Assembly (NCBI RefSeq): GCF_001046635.1
Contig: NZ_KQ130460.1
Location: forward strand, 62,001-126,000
Origin: Novosphingobium barchaimii LL02
Lineage (GTDB): Bacteria; Pseudomonadota; Alphaproteobacteria; Sphingomonadales; Sphingomonadaceae
Length of the DNA stretch: 64,000 bases
Reading direction: 5' to 3'
In this document: positions 53,993 to 62,302 of the stretch, piece by piece
How the letters are laid out: each line of letters begins with the position of its first letter
Position numbering within the stretch: the stretch's first letter is position 1
Program-made: the position numbers and the translations under genes
The notes under the pieces: model-generated
Told to the model about the DNA's origin: nothing
What the model saw: only the letters and a program-made list of their open reading frames with translations
Databases searched by the model: none

Positions 53993-54942
53993 TGCTGAAA
54001 TACGCCCTGACCGCTTCTTGCACCCTGGCCGCAGCCTGCACCCTGGCTGCCGCTCCGGCGCTGGCCGACGAAAGGCTGGACATCACGCCGCGCACCTTGG
54101 TGATGACCGCTTATCAGCCCGAATGGAACGCGCTGGTGCATGCCGTGACGGCGCCTAAGGAATACCGGATCAACGGCATGACTTACCTGACCGGGACGCT
54201 GGAGGGTAAGCCGATCCTGCTGATGCAGAGCGGCGTGTCGATGGTGAACGCGGCGATGAACACGCAGCTTGTGATCGACAGGTTCACCGTCAAGCGCATC
54301 GTCTTTTCCGGCATCGCCGGCGGGGTCGACCCCGGCCTTTCCATCGGCGACGTGATCGTGCTGGAGGACTGGGGCCAGTACCTGGAAGTCAACTTTGCGC
54401 GAAAGGCGGGCAAGAAGGGTTGGAAATCGCCCGAGGCGGTGGCTCCCGAGGCGCCGGGCAACTGGAACTTCATCTTCCCGCGCGGAGTGACCGTCGCCAA
54501 TGCCGCCGCGCCGCCGCAGCGCATCTTCAAGTTCCCGATGGACGCAGGCCTGCTGGACCTTGCCCGCAAGGTCGCGCCCACTGTGGACATGGAACGCTGC
54601 GTGCCGCCATCGCCCACGCAGCTTCCCGACACCGAACTGTGCCTGAAGAAGGCGCCCAAGGTCGTCGTCGGCGGCACCGGCGTCAGCGCGGGCGTCTATG
54701 CGGACAACGCCGAATTCCGCGAATACCTCTTCAAGGCCTGGCACGCCCGCGTGCTCGACATGGAGAGCGGCGCGGTGGCGCAGGTCGCCTATGCCAACCA
54801 GGTGCCGACGATTGTGTTCCGCTCGCTTTCCGACCTTGCCGGCGGTGACAGGCACAAGAACATGGAAGACACCTACGAGCATCTTGCCGCTGTGAATTCC
54901 GCCCATGTGGTGCGCGCATTCGTCGCCGCGCTTCCCGATTAA
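53992..54942 (+). CDS. Exported purine nucleosidase (phosphorylase superfamily)
   Basis: A 316-residue protein with a signal peptide (ALTASCTLAAACTLAAAPAL, cleaved before ADE), so it acts in the periplasm. It is a phosphorylase-superfamily protein of the nucleosidase/purine nucleoside permease (NUP) type: the core has IVFSGIAGGVDPGLSIGDVI and ARVLDMESGAVAQVAYANQV, the ribose/base-binding block, with GGTGVSAGVYADN between. It should split purine nucleosides in the periplasm, so that the base can enter through the adjacent AzgA-type permease. Phosphorolysis versus hydrolysis cannot be told, though the periplasm favours hydrolysis. It starts at ATG 53992, overlapping the permease stop, and is 10 bases before hpxW. 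Confidence 0.83.
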   Translation: MLKYALTASCTLAAACTLAAAPALADERLDITPRTLVMTAYQPEWNALVHAVTAPKEYRINGMTYLTGTLEGKPILLMQSGVSMVNAAMNTQLVIDRFTVKRIVFSGIAGGVDPGLSIGDVIVLEDWGQYLEVNFARKAGKKGWKSPEAVAPEAPGNWNFIFPRGVTVANAAAPPQRIFKFPMDAGLLDLARKVAPTVDMERCVPPSPTQLPDTELCLKKAPKVVVGGTGVSAGVYADNAEFREYLFKAWHARVLDMESGAVAQVAYANQVPTIVFRSLSDLAGGDRHKNMEDTYEHLAAVNSAHVVRAFVAALPD

Positions 54943-54952
54943 GGCCGCCGGA

Positions 54953-56530
54953 ATGAAAACCGTAACCGCCGAACACGGTATCGTCACCGCGCCGCACTAC
55001 CTTGCGGCGCAGGCCGGGCGCGATGTGCTGGCCGATGGCGGCAATGCCGTCGAAGCCTGCGTAGCGGTGGCGGCGACGCTGGCTGTCGTCTATCCGCATA
55101 TGACCGGGATCGGCGGCGACGGATTCTGGCTGATCCGCGAGCCGGACAGGCGCGTCCATTCGGTCCATGGCTGCGGCGGGTCGGCCGCCAAGGCGGACCT
55201 TTCGCTCTACGCGGGGCTTGCCGCAGTGCCGACGCGGGGGCCCTTGGCGGCGAATACGGTTGCGGGCACCATCTCGGGCTGGGCAGCTGCGCTTGCGGGG
55301 GACGGCTGCACTTTGCCGCTGGACCGTCTGCTGCGCGATGCGATCCATCATGCCGAACTGGGCGTGTCGGTGACGGCGGGCGGTGCGGGCATAGCGGCGG
55401 CCAAGGGCGGCGAACTGCGCGGCCAGCCTGGCGCCTATGCGCAGGTGTTCGAGCCTGAGGGCAAGCCGCTTACCGAAGGCGACGTGCTGCTCCAGCCGCT
55501 GCTGGCGCAAACCTTTCGCAAGCTGGCGGCGAACGGCCTTGACGATTATTACCGCGGCGAACTGGCGCAGCTGATCGCGCATGACCTTGCCGCGCTGGGC
55601 AGTCCGGTGTCGCTGGCGGACCTCAATGCCCATGCCGCCAGCCGCCCTGATCCGCTGCATACCGCCATCACCGGCGCGGCGCTCTACAATGCAACCCCGC
55701 CGACGCAGGGCTTTGCCGCGCTGATGATCCTGGCGCTGTTCGACCGTCTCAAAGCCGATGCGCCGGACAGTTTCGATCATGTCCACGGCCTGATCGAGGC
55801 GACCAAGCAGGCGTTCCTGCTGCGCGACGTCCATGTCGGTGATCCGGCCTATACCGACTTCGATTTTCAGGCCTTGCTGTCCGACTTGGCCGCGCTGGAC
55901 GAGCTGGCTTCTCGCATCGATCCGGCAAAAGCGCTTCCCTGGCCGCAGCCTCCGCAGTGGGGTGATACCTGCTGGTTCGGCGCGGCGGACAGCGAGGGCA
56001 GGGTGGTGTCCTGCATCCAGTCCACCTACTTCGAGTTCGGCTCCGGGCTGGTCCTGCCGCAGACCGGTATCACCTGGCAGAACCGGGGCAGTTCGTTCCG
56101 CCTTTCGGAAGGTGGTTGGAATGCGCTGAAGCCGGGCCGCAAGCCTTTCCACACGCTCAATCCGGCGCTGGCCGTGTTCGAGGATGGCCGCATCATGGCC
56201 TATGGCACCATGGGCGGAGAGGGGCAGCCGCAGACGCAGGCCGCCCTGTTCAGCCGCTACGCCCGCTTCGGGGTGGACCTGCAGGAGGCCATCAGCGCCC
56301 CGCGCTGGCTGCTGGGCCGCACCTGGGGGGAACAATCGACCACGCTCAAGCTGGAGGACGGCTTCGACGAGGGGCTTTATGCGGCCCTTGCCGAGGCTGG
56401 CCACGACGTCGAGCGCGTGGGTCCGCTGACGGCGACGATGGGCCATGCGGGCGCCTTGGTGCGCCTTGCGGGCGGCGGATTCGAAGGCGCTACCGATCCG
56501 CGCAGCGACGGGGGCGTGCTGGGATGGTGA
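54953..56530 (+). CDS. hpxW: Gamma-glutamyltransferase-family amidohydrolase (HpxW-type, oxamate)
   Basis: A 525-residue Ntn-hydrolase of the gamma-glutamyltransferase family. It should mature by self-cleavage before Thr339 (GDT|CWFGAADSEG), which becomes the nucleophile. The N-terminal half has GGNAVEACVAVAATLAVVYP and MTGIGGDGFWLI, and the C-terminal half PFHTLNPALAVFEDGR and GTMGGEGQPQTQ. HpxW of Klebsiella is an oxamate amidohydrolase in uric acid degradation, giving oxalate and ammonia. The absence of a signal peptide supports a cytoplasmic catabolic role rather than periplasmic glutathione turnover. The start is ATG 54953, 10 bases after the nucleosidase. A large inverted repeat follows before hpxK. 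Confidence 0.82.
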   Translation: MKTVTAEHGIVTAPHYLAAQAGRDVLADGGNAVEACVAVAATLAVVYPHMTGIGGDGFWLIREPDRRVHSVHGCGGSAAKADLSLYAGLAAVPTRGPLAANTVAGTISGWAAALAGDGCTLPLDRLLRDAIHHAELGVSVTAGGAGIAAAKGGELRGQPGAYAQVFEPEGKPLTEGDVLLQPLLAQTFRKLAANGLDDYYRGELAQLIAHDLAALGSPVSLADLNAHAASRPDPLHTAITGAALYNATPPTQGFAALMILALFDRLKADAPDSFDHVHGLIEATKQAFLLRDVHVGDPAYTDFDFQALLSDLAALDELASRIDPAKALPWPQPPQWGDTCWFGAADSEGRVVSCIQSTYFEFGSGLVLPQTGITWQNRGSSFRLSEGGWNALKPGRKPFHTLNPALAVFEDGRIMAYGTMGGEGQPQTQAALFSRYARFGVDLQEAISAPRWLLGRTWGEQSTTLKLEDGFDEGLYAALAEAGHDVERVGPLTATMGHAGALVRLAGGGFEGATDPRSDGGVLGW

Positions 56531-56563
56531 CATTCAGGCTGATGGCGGTGCTGTGCGGTCGTG

Positions 56564-56667
56564 CCTTCAACAGGCTCAGCCTGATCCGGGTTGGGAGGAC
56601 ACCTTTCTCGACTTTGTTCAAGCGGAACACCGCCCCACCAACCCCGCTCAGGCTGAGCTTGTCGATG
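56564..56667. repeat. Long imperfect inverted repeat of the CAGGCTCAG family
   Basis: A left arm at 56564-56594 and right arm at 56638-56666 share GCTCAGCCTGA and GGGTTGG in inverted orientation with few mismatches. The core TTC(A/G)ACAGGCTCAGCCTGA resembles a dispersed intergenic repeat common in proteobacteria. It fills most of the 160-base gap between hpxW and hpxK, and could form a stable hairpin in the operon message. Confidence 0.6.
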
Positions 56668-56690
56668 CCCCCGCACGCAGGCGCCCGGCC

Positions 56691-57938
56691 ATGATCGCAG
56701 CAAACCTCCCCCCCGGCGGCGCACGCGCCGTTTCACGCTGCGATGCGCTTGGCGCCGCGCCTTATTCCGACATGGAAGGCGGGCTGTTTCGTGGCTATCT
56801 GACGCCCGCCTACGCCGCCTCTCAGGTGGCATTGGCCGCGTGGATGGAAGCAGCCGGTATGACCGTGCGCCGGGATGCCGCCGCCAACCTCATCGGCCGC
56901 TATGACGGCCGCCTTGCCGATGCGCCGGCGCTCGTGATCGGCAGTCATCTCGATTCGGTCCGCGATGCCGGTTTCTATGACGGTCCGCTTGGCGTGATGC
57001 TGGGGATCGAGGCGGTCGCTGCGCTGCATGAGCAGGGCAGAAGAATGCCGTTCCCGATCGAGGTCTATGCTTTCGGGGATGAGGAAGGTTCGCGCTTTCC
57101 CGCCGCAATGCTGACCACGCGCGCGGTTGCCGGAACGCTGGACGCTGCCGCGCTGGACGTAGCCGACGCCGAGGGCATAACCCTCGCGCAGGCGCTGCCC
57201 GGTTCGGCGGAGTATCTCGACGCCCGCCGCGAACCTGCCGCCACGCTGGCCTACCTCGAAGCACATATCGAGCAAGGGCCGGTGCTGGAGGCGGACGGCC
57301 TCGCAGTCGGCACCGTCACCGGCATCGCCGCGCAGCTGCGTTACGCCGTCACCGTCAAGGGTATGGCGGGCCACGCCGGCACGACCGCGATGCGCCTGCG
57401 CCGCGATCCTCTGGCCGGGGCCGCCGCCATGATCCTCGCCGTCGAGCAGCTTGCGCGGGGGGACAATTCAGATGTCGTGGCCACGGTCGGCACGATCGAG
57501 GCGCTGCCCGGCGCGGCCAATGTCATTCCGGGGGAAGTCCGCTTCACCATCGACGTGCGCTCAGGCTCGGAAACCCGGCGCAACGGCATGGCTGAGGCGA
57601 TCCTTGCCCGCCTGCGCGAGATTGCCGAAGCGCGCGCGCTGGACCTTGGCACGGTGCTGGTCCACGATCTTGCCGCCAGCCCCTGTGCACCCGCGCTGAT
57701 GGACCTGATGGACGAGGCGCTCGTCGCTGCCGGGCAGCCGGTGCGCCGGCTCGTCTCGGGCGCCGGGCATGATGCAATGGTCATGGCTTCGCTGTGCCCT
57801 ACCGCCATGCTGTTCATCCGTTGCACCGGCGGCGTGAGCCACAACCCTGCCGAACATGTCGAGCCTGCCGATGTCGAAATCGCGCTTCAGGTCATGCTCG
57901 GTTTCATAGATCGCCTTGGAGATTCATTTGCCGCCTGA
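56691..57938 (+). CDS. hpxK: Allantoate amidohydrolase (M20 family)
   Basis: A 415-residue metal-dependent hydrolase that cleaves allantoate to ureidoglycine, carbon dioxide and ammonia. Metal ligands are visible in the usual order: His in GSHLDSV, Asp in GFYDGPLGVM, two Glu in AFGDEEGSRF, His in EAHIEQGP, and the final His in TGGVSHNPAEH. KGMAGHAGTTAMRLRRDPL marks the dimerisation domain. HpxK of Klebsiella is the matching protein. I chose ATG 56691, where the protein-like sequence begins; the frame is open to 56445, but that part crosses the repeat. Its stop overlaps the hpxJ start. It works with hpxJ to divert the product to oxalurate. Confidence 0.87.
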   Translation: MIAANLPPGGARAVSRCDALGAAPYSDMEGGLFRGYLTPAYAASQVALAAWMEAAGMTVRRDAAANLIGRYDGRLADAPALVIGSHLDSVRDAGFYDGPLGVMLGIEAVAALHEQGRRMPFPIEVYAFGDEEGSRFPAAMLTTRAVAGTLDAAALDVADAEGITLAQALPGSAEYLDARREPAATLAYLEAHIEQGPVLEADGLAVGTVTGIAAQLRYAVTVKGMAGHAGTTAMRLRRDPLAGAAAMILAVEQLARGDNSDVVATVGTIEALPGAANVIPGEVRFTIDVRSGSETRRNGMAEAILARLREIAEARALDLGTVLVHDLAASPCAPALMDLMDEALVAAGQPVRRLVSGAGHDAMVMASLCPTAMLFIRCTGGVSHNPAEHVEPADVEIALQVMLGFIDRLGDSFAA

Positions 57939-59184
57939 ACTGGACCCCCTCGCACTCGGCCAGATGCTGTTTGGCGAGATCGACCCGCCGCAGCGCCTGC
58001 TGATGGGCCCTGGCCCGATCAACGCCCACCCGCGCGTGCTGCGCGCGATGAGCGCGGACCTGCTGGGTCAGTTCGATCCCGAGATGACCGGGTTCATGAA
58101 CCAGGTCATGGCGCTTTACCGCCCGATCTTCGGCACTCAGAACAAGTGGACGATGCTGGTCGACGGCACTGCCCGCGCCGGGATCGAGGCGGCGCTGGTC
58201 AGCCTCGTTTCGCCCGGCGACGTTGTGCTGGTGGTGAACTTCGGCCGCTTCGGCCTGCTCCTGACCGAAATTCTCCAGCGCATCGGCGCGGTGATCGAGA
58301 CGGTCGAGGCGCCGTGGGGCGAGGTGGTCCCGCTGGAACGGATCGAGGCGGCCATCGCCCGCGCCCACCCCAAGGTCGTCGCCACCATTCACGGCGATAC
58401 CTCGACCACCATGGCACAGCCGCTGGAAGGCTTCGGCGCATTGTGCCGGGCGGCGGGCGCGCTTTCCTACGTCGATGCGACCGCGACCATCGGCGGCATG
58501 GAACTGGCCGCAGACCGCTGGGACGTGGACGTGGTGACGGGCGGCTTGCAAAAGTGCCTCGGCGGGCCTTCCGGCTCGGCGCCGATCACCATTTCGGACC
58601 GGGCGGCCGAGCATATCGGCAAGCGCCGTCACGTCGAGCAAGGCATCCGGGGCGCCGATACCATCGACGGGCAGGGGCCGCGCATCCGCTCCAACTATTT
58701 CGACCTCGCCATGATCATGGATTACTGGTCGGACAAGCGCCTCAACCACCACACCGAGGCGACCTCGATGCTCTACGCCGCGCGCGAATGCGCCCGCATC
58801 GTGCTGGGCGAGGGGCTTGAGGCCCGGTATGCCCGCCATGCCTCGGCGGGCCGCGCGATGACGGCGGGCCTGCGGGCGATGGGCCTCACCGTGTTTGGCG
58901 ACGACCGTTACCGCATGACCAATGTGACCGGCGTCTACACCCCCGACGGCGTCGATGGCGAGGCGGTGCGGATGGCCATGCGCGAACTGTTCGAGATCGA
59001 GATCGGCACCGCTTTCGGCCCGCTTCAGGGCAAGGTCTGGCGGCTTGGCGCGATGGGTTACAACGCGATGAAGCACAAAGTGCTGCTGACGCTGGCGGCG
59101 CTGGAATCGTGCCTGCGCATGGAAGGCTTCGCGCTTCCCCTGGGCGAGGCGGTTCCGGCGGCGATGCAGGCCTGGGACGCATGA
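57916..59184 (+). CDS. hpxJ: Ureidoglycine aminotransferase (PucG/HpxJ-like)
   Basis: A 422-residue class V PLP enzyme of the alanine-glyoxylate aminotransferase type. The opening RLLMGPGPINAHPRVLRAMS is the family signature, and the PLP lysine is Lys213 in TGGLQKCLGGPSGS. FDPEMTGFMNQVM and DGTARAGIEAAL follow the usual order. HpxJ/PucG transfers the amino group of ureidoglycine to a 2-oxo acid, yielding oxalurate. The start is TTG 57916, overlapping the hpxK stop, or another TTG at 57928. The exact start is uncertain. The stop overlaps the puuE ATG (ATGA). Placing it next to hpxK avoids spontaneous decay of ureidoglycine. Confidence 0.87.
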   Translation: MEIHLPPELDPLALGQMLFGEIDPPQRLLMGPGPINAHPRVLRAMSADLLGQFDPEMTGFMNQVMALYRPIFGTQNKWTMLVDGTARAGIEAALVSLVSPGDVVLVVNFGRFGLLLTEILQRIGAVIETVEAPWGEVVPLERIEAAIARAHPKVVATIHGDTSTTMAQPLEGFGALCRAAGALSYVDATATIGGMELAADRWDVDVVTGGLQKCLGGPSGSAPITISDRAAEHIGKRRHVEQGIRGADTIDGQGPRIRSNYFDLAMIMDYWSDKRLNHHTEATSMLYAARECARIVLGEGLEARYARHASAGRAMTAGLRAMGLTVFGDDRYRMTNVTGVYTPDGVDGEAVRMAMRELFEIEIGTAFGPLQGKVWRLGAMGYNAMKHKVLLTLAALESCLRMEGFALPLGEAVPAAMQAWDA

Positions 59185-60074
59185 GCGTGACCCGCGACCT
59201 TATTGGCTATGGCCAGAACCCGCCTGACGCGCAGTGGCCGGGCGGTGCACGCGTGGCCGTGCAGTTCGTCATCAACTATGAGGAAGGCGCGGAAAACTCC
59301 GTCCTCAATGGCGACAAGGGTTCGGAGGCTTTCCTGTCCGAGATGGTCGGCGCGGGCAGCCACCCGGACCGGGCGATGGCAATGGAGAGCCTCTACGAAT
59401 ACGGCAGCCGCGCCGGCTTCTGGCGCCTCCACCGCCTGTTCACCGAGCGCGGCCTTCCCGTGACCGTCTTCGGCGTGGCAAAGGCCATGGAGATGAACCC
59501 TGAAGCCGTCGCAGAGATGCTGGCCGCCGATTGGGAAATCGCCAGCCACGGCCTGCGCTGGATCGACTATCAGTACGTGGCCGAGCATGTGGAACGCGCT
59601 CATATCGCCGAAGCCATCACCCTGCACAAAAAGCTCACCGGCCAGCGCCCGCTCGGCTGGTATCAGGGCCGGACCTCGCCCAACACCGCGCGGCTGGTGG
59701 CCGAGGAGGGCGGTTTCGCCTATGACGCCGACAGCTACGCCGACGACTTGCCTTATTGGGACACGCGATTTGGGAAACCGCAGTTGATCGTGCCCTACAC
59801 GCTCGACGTGAACGACATGAAGATGGTCGCGCTCAACGGCTTCACCGAGGGCGAGCAGTTCTTTCGCCACATGCGCGATACGTTCGATCAATTGCGCGAG
59901 GAGGGCGGGCGGATGATGTCCATCGGCCTGCACGCCCGGATTGCCGGAAAGCCCGGACGTGCCCGCTGGCTGGCGCGTTTCCTCGACCATGTGATCGCCA
60001 GCGGCGATGCGTGGACGGCGCGCCGCATCGACATTGCCCGTCACTGGCAGGAAGTGCACCCTTATGCAGATTAA
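59181..60074 (+). CDS. puuE: Allantoinase PuuE (polysaccharide deacetylase fold)
   Basis: A 297-residue metal-independent allantoinase that opens the ring of allantoin to allantoate. The N-terminus DLIGYGQNPPDAQWPGGARV and FVINYEEGAENSVLNGD are the PuuE signature. The deacetylase-like core has YEYGSRAGFWRLHRLFTERG and IASHGLRWIDYQYV. The length is the family standard. It differs from the metal-dependent allantoinase AllB. ATG 59181 overlaps the hpxJ stop, and the stop overlaps the next gene by 11 bases. Confidence 0.92.
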   Translation: MSVTRDLIGYGQNPPDAQWPGGARVAVQFVINYEEGAENSVLNGDKGSEAFLSEMVGAGSHPDRAMAMESLYEYGSRAGFWRLHRLFTERGLPVTVFGVAKAMEMNPEAVAEMLAADWEIASHGLRWIDYQYVAEHVERAHIAEAITLHKKLTGQRPLGWYQGRTSPNTARLVAEEGGFAYDADSYADDLPYWDTRFGKPQLIVPYTLDVNDMKMVALNGFTEGEQFFRHMRDTFDQLREEGGRMMSIGLHARIAGKPGRARWLARFLDHVIASGDAWTARRIDIARHWQEVHPYAD

Positions 60075-60444
60075 TGATCCGGTACTGCTCGCCGAAGTGA
60101 CCCACGCTTTCCATTCCTACGAACTGGCGCTGATGGCGGATGACGTGGCCGCGATGGACGCACTGTTCCACAATGCACCCACCACCAACCGCTACGGCGT
60201 GGGCGAAGTGCTCTATGGCATCGAGGAAATCCGCGAATTTCGCAAAGGGCGCGGCGGCTCTCCCCAGCGTAGGATCGGGCGCCTGGCGATCACCGTTTAC
60301 GGCGACAGCTTCGCCACCGCCGATGCCGAATTCTTCCGCGAAGGTTCTGACCGGCGTGGCCGTCAGACGCAATCCTGGGTGAAGTTCGCGAGCGGCTGGA
60401 AGGTCGTCTCCGCCCATGTCAGCCTTGAGGGGACAACCTCATGA
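60064..60444 (+). CDS. hpxZ: HpxZ-like DUF3225 protein (AtzH-type, NTF2-like fold)
   Basis: A 126-residue protein of the DUF3225/AtzH family with an NTF2-like fold. The block FHSYELALMADDVAAMDALF and HNAPTTNRYGVGE, then IEEIREFRKGRG, match the family, and AEFFREG and QTQSWVKF form the second half of the cone. In Klebsiella hpxZ is encoded with hpxX, hpxY and hpxW, but its activity is not established; an accessory role with the amidase is plausible. Here it is displaced from hpxX and hpxY by seven genes. ATG 60064 overlaps the puuE stop, and the stop overlaps the uraD start (ATGA). Confidence 0.82.
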   Translation: MQINDPVLLAEVTHAFHSYELALMADDVAAMDALFHNAPTTNRYGVGEVLYGIEEIREFRKGRGGSPQRRIGRLAITVYGDSFATADAEFFREGSDRRGRQTQSWVKFASGWKVVSAHVSLEGTTS

Positions 60445-60881
60445 CCGCCCTGTTCGAGCACAGCCCCTGGGTTGAGGAACGCGCCGATGCGCGGCCCTCA
60501 AGCGGGGACCGTCATGCAGACCTGATGACCGTGATGTATGCGGCCAGCGCAGAGGAGCAGCTCGCACTGATCCGCGCTCACCCCGAACTCGCTGGCAAGG
60601 CTGCGATCGACAAGACCCTGACCGATGCAAGCAGTGCCGAACAGGCCAGCGCCGGGCTGGACCGGCTGACGCCGCAGGAATTCGACCAGTTCCATGTCCT
60701 GAACGGAGCTTACCGCGACAAGTTCGGCTTTCCCTTCATCATCTGCGTGCGCCTGACCGACAAGGCGGGTATTCTCAGCGCCATGGAACGCCGCCTCGGG
60801 AACGCGCGCGAGGCGGAAATCGAGACTGCGCTCGGACAGATCGGCGAGATAGTGCGCTTGCGGCTGGAAGATGCGAAATGA
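60441..60881 (+). CDS. uraD: OHCU decarboxylase, short N-terminus
   Basis: A 146-residue enzyme that decarboxylates 2-oxo-4-hydroxy-4-carboxy-5-ureidoimidazoline to S-allantoin. LFEHSPWVEERADARP and ALIRAHPELAGKAA carry the conserved His residues, and DQFHVLNGAYRDKFGFPFII is the signature of the family. Typical members are about 160-175 residues with an N-terminal helix before FEHSPW; this one starts only four residues before that block. An in-frame TGA at 60426-60428 shows that no longer in-frame start is available. Loss of the first helix may be natural. The start overlaps hpxZ and the stop overlaps the flavoprotein start, both as ATGA. Confidence 0.85.
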   Translation: MTALFEHSPWVEERADARPSSGDRHADLMTVMYAASAEEQLALIRAHPELAGKAAIDKTLTDASSAEQASAGLDRLTPQEFDQFHVLNGAYRDKFGFPFIICVRLTDKAGILSAMERRLGNAREAEIETALGQIGEIVRLRLEDAK

Positions 60882-62302
60882 ACGAAAGTATTGGCCTCCC
60901 CACTCTCGAGGCGCAGCTTGCCCGCGATCTTGATCTCATCGGTTTCTATCGCCCTGAATGGGTGCGCCCGCGCGCACTGGACGGCGAGGATGTCCTTGAT
61001 GTCGCAGTGATCGGCGGCGGCCAGTGCGGTCTTTCCGCCGCGCTGGGCCTTCGCCGCGAAGGCGTGACCAGCGTCATGGTCTTCGACGAGAACGTGCCCG
61101 GCTACGAAGGTCCGTGGGACACCTATGCGCGGATGGTCACACTGCGCACGCCCAAGCACCTCAATCCCATCGACTTCGGCGTGCCTTCGCTGACCTACCG
61201 GGCCTGGTGGGAAGCGCAGCACGGCGCTGCGGGCTGGGAGGCGGTAGACAAGATCGCGCGCGGCGACTGGATGGCATATCTGCGCTGGTATCGCCGCGTG
61301 CTGCACCTTCCGGTCGAGAACGGCGCGAAGCTGACTCGCATCGAACCGCTACCGGACAAGAACCTGCATCGCCTGCATTTCGATGGCGGCGCGGCGCGGC
61401 TGGCCCGCAAGGTCGTGCTGGCGACAGGCATCCAGGGCGGCGGCGAATGGCACACCCCGGCGATGGTGCGCGATAATCTGCCCAAGTCGCTGTGGGCGCA
61501 TACCAGCGAACCGATCGACTTCGCACGGCTGCATGGCAAGCGCATCGGCATCCTTGGCGGCGGGGCCTCGGCATTCGACAACGCCAATTACGCGCTGACC
61601 CAGGGCGTGGGGGCGGCGGAAGTATTCATGCGCCGCAAGGAACTGCCGCGCATAAACCCGATCCGCTTCATGGAACGCGTCGGCTTCACCGCCCGCTACC
61701 CGGCGCTGGACGATGCCACAAAGTATGCGGCGATGGACTGCTTCCTTGGCCACAACCAGCCGCCCACGAACGACACGTTCGCCCGCGCCGCCGCATGGCC
61801 GGGCTTCGCGCTGCATCTGGGCGCCCCGTGGCTGGATGTGGCCGAGCATGAGGGCGGCGTGCGCGTGACCAGTCCGCATGGCTTCCACGATTACGACTTC
61901 GTCGTCGTCTCCACCGGTCTGCTGAGCGATCCCGGCCTGCGCCCCGAACTGTCCCATGTCGCCGATCTCATCGTCCGGTGGGGCGACCGGGTGACGCCTG
62001 ACGGCAAGCGCAACGCCCTGATCGACGCGCATCCCTATCTTGGCGCGGCGTTCGAATTCCTGCCTCGCGATGGCGTGGACGGCGCGGCCCTGTACGGTCT
62101 GTTCGCCTTCAACTATTCCGCGCTGGTTAGCCTTGGCCTTTCCGCCTCGGCGCTATCGGGCCTGCACAATGCGCTGCCGCGCCTCGTCAAGGGCGTGGCC
62201 GACCAGCTTTTCCTCGATGACCGCGATGAACTGGTGGCCGATTTCCTCGATTACGACGAGCATGAGTTTCTGGAACAATGGCCGAAGGAGACAGCGGTAT
62301 GA
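60878..62302 (+). CDS. FAD/NAD(P)-binding oxidoreductase, FMO-like; candidate urate hydroxylase
   Basis: A 474-residue flavoprotein with two dinucleotide-binding motifs. The first, GGGQCG (residues 46-51), should bind FAD and the second, GGGASA (227-232), NAD(P)H; LATGIQGGGEWHT (181-193) lies between, as in flavin-containing monooxygenases. The FMO fingerprint FxGxxxHxxxW is not evident, so it is a divergent relative. It sits between uraD and uraH, with ATGA overlaps on both sides. All other urate-to-allantoin genes are in the operon, yet no Uox, HpxO or PuuD gene is seen. It could perform urate oxidation; another oxidation in the pathway is also possible. This function is inference. Confidence 0.72.
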   Translation: MNESIGLPTLEAQLARDLDLIGFYRPEWVRPRALDGEDVLDVAVIGGGQCGLSAALGLRREGVTSVMVFDENVPGYEGPWDTYARMVTLRTPKHLNPIDFGVPSLTYRAWWEAQHGAAGWEAVDKIARGDWMAYLRWYRRVLHLPVENGAKLTRIEPLPDKNLHRLHFDGGAARLARKVVLATGIQGGGEWHTPAMVRDNLPKSLWAHTSEPIDFARLHGKRIGILGGGASAFDNANYALTQGVGAAEVFMRRKELPRINPIRFMERVGFTARYPALDDATKYAAMDCFLGHNQPPTNDTFARAAAWPGFALHLGAPWLDVAEHEGGVRVTSPHGFHDYDFVVVSTGLLSDPGLRPELSHVADLIVRWGDRVTPDGKRNALIDAHPYLGAAFEFLPRDGVDGAALYGLFAFNYSALVSLGLSASALSGLHNALPRLVKGVADQLFLDDRDELVADFLDYDEHEFLEQWPKETAV

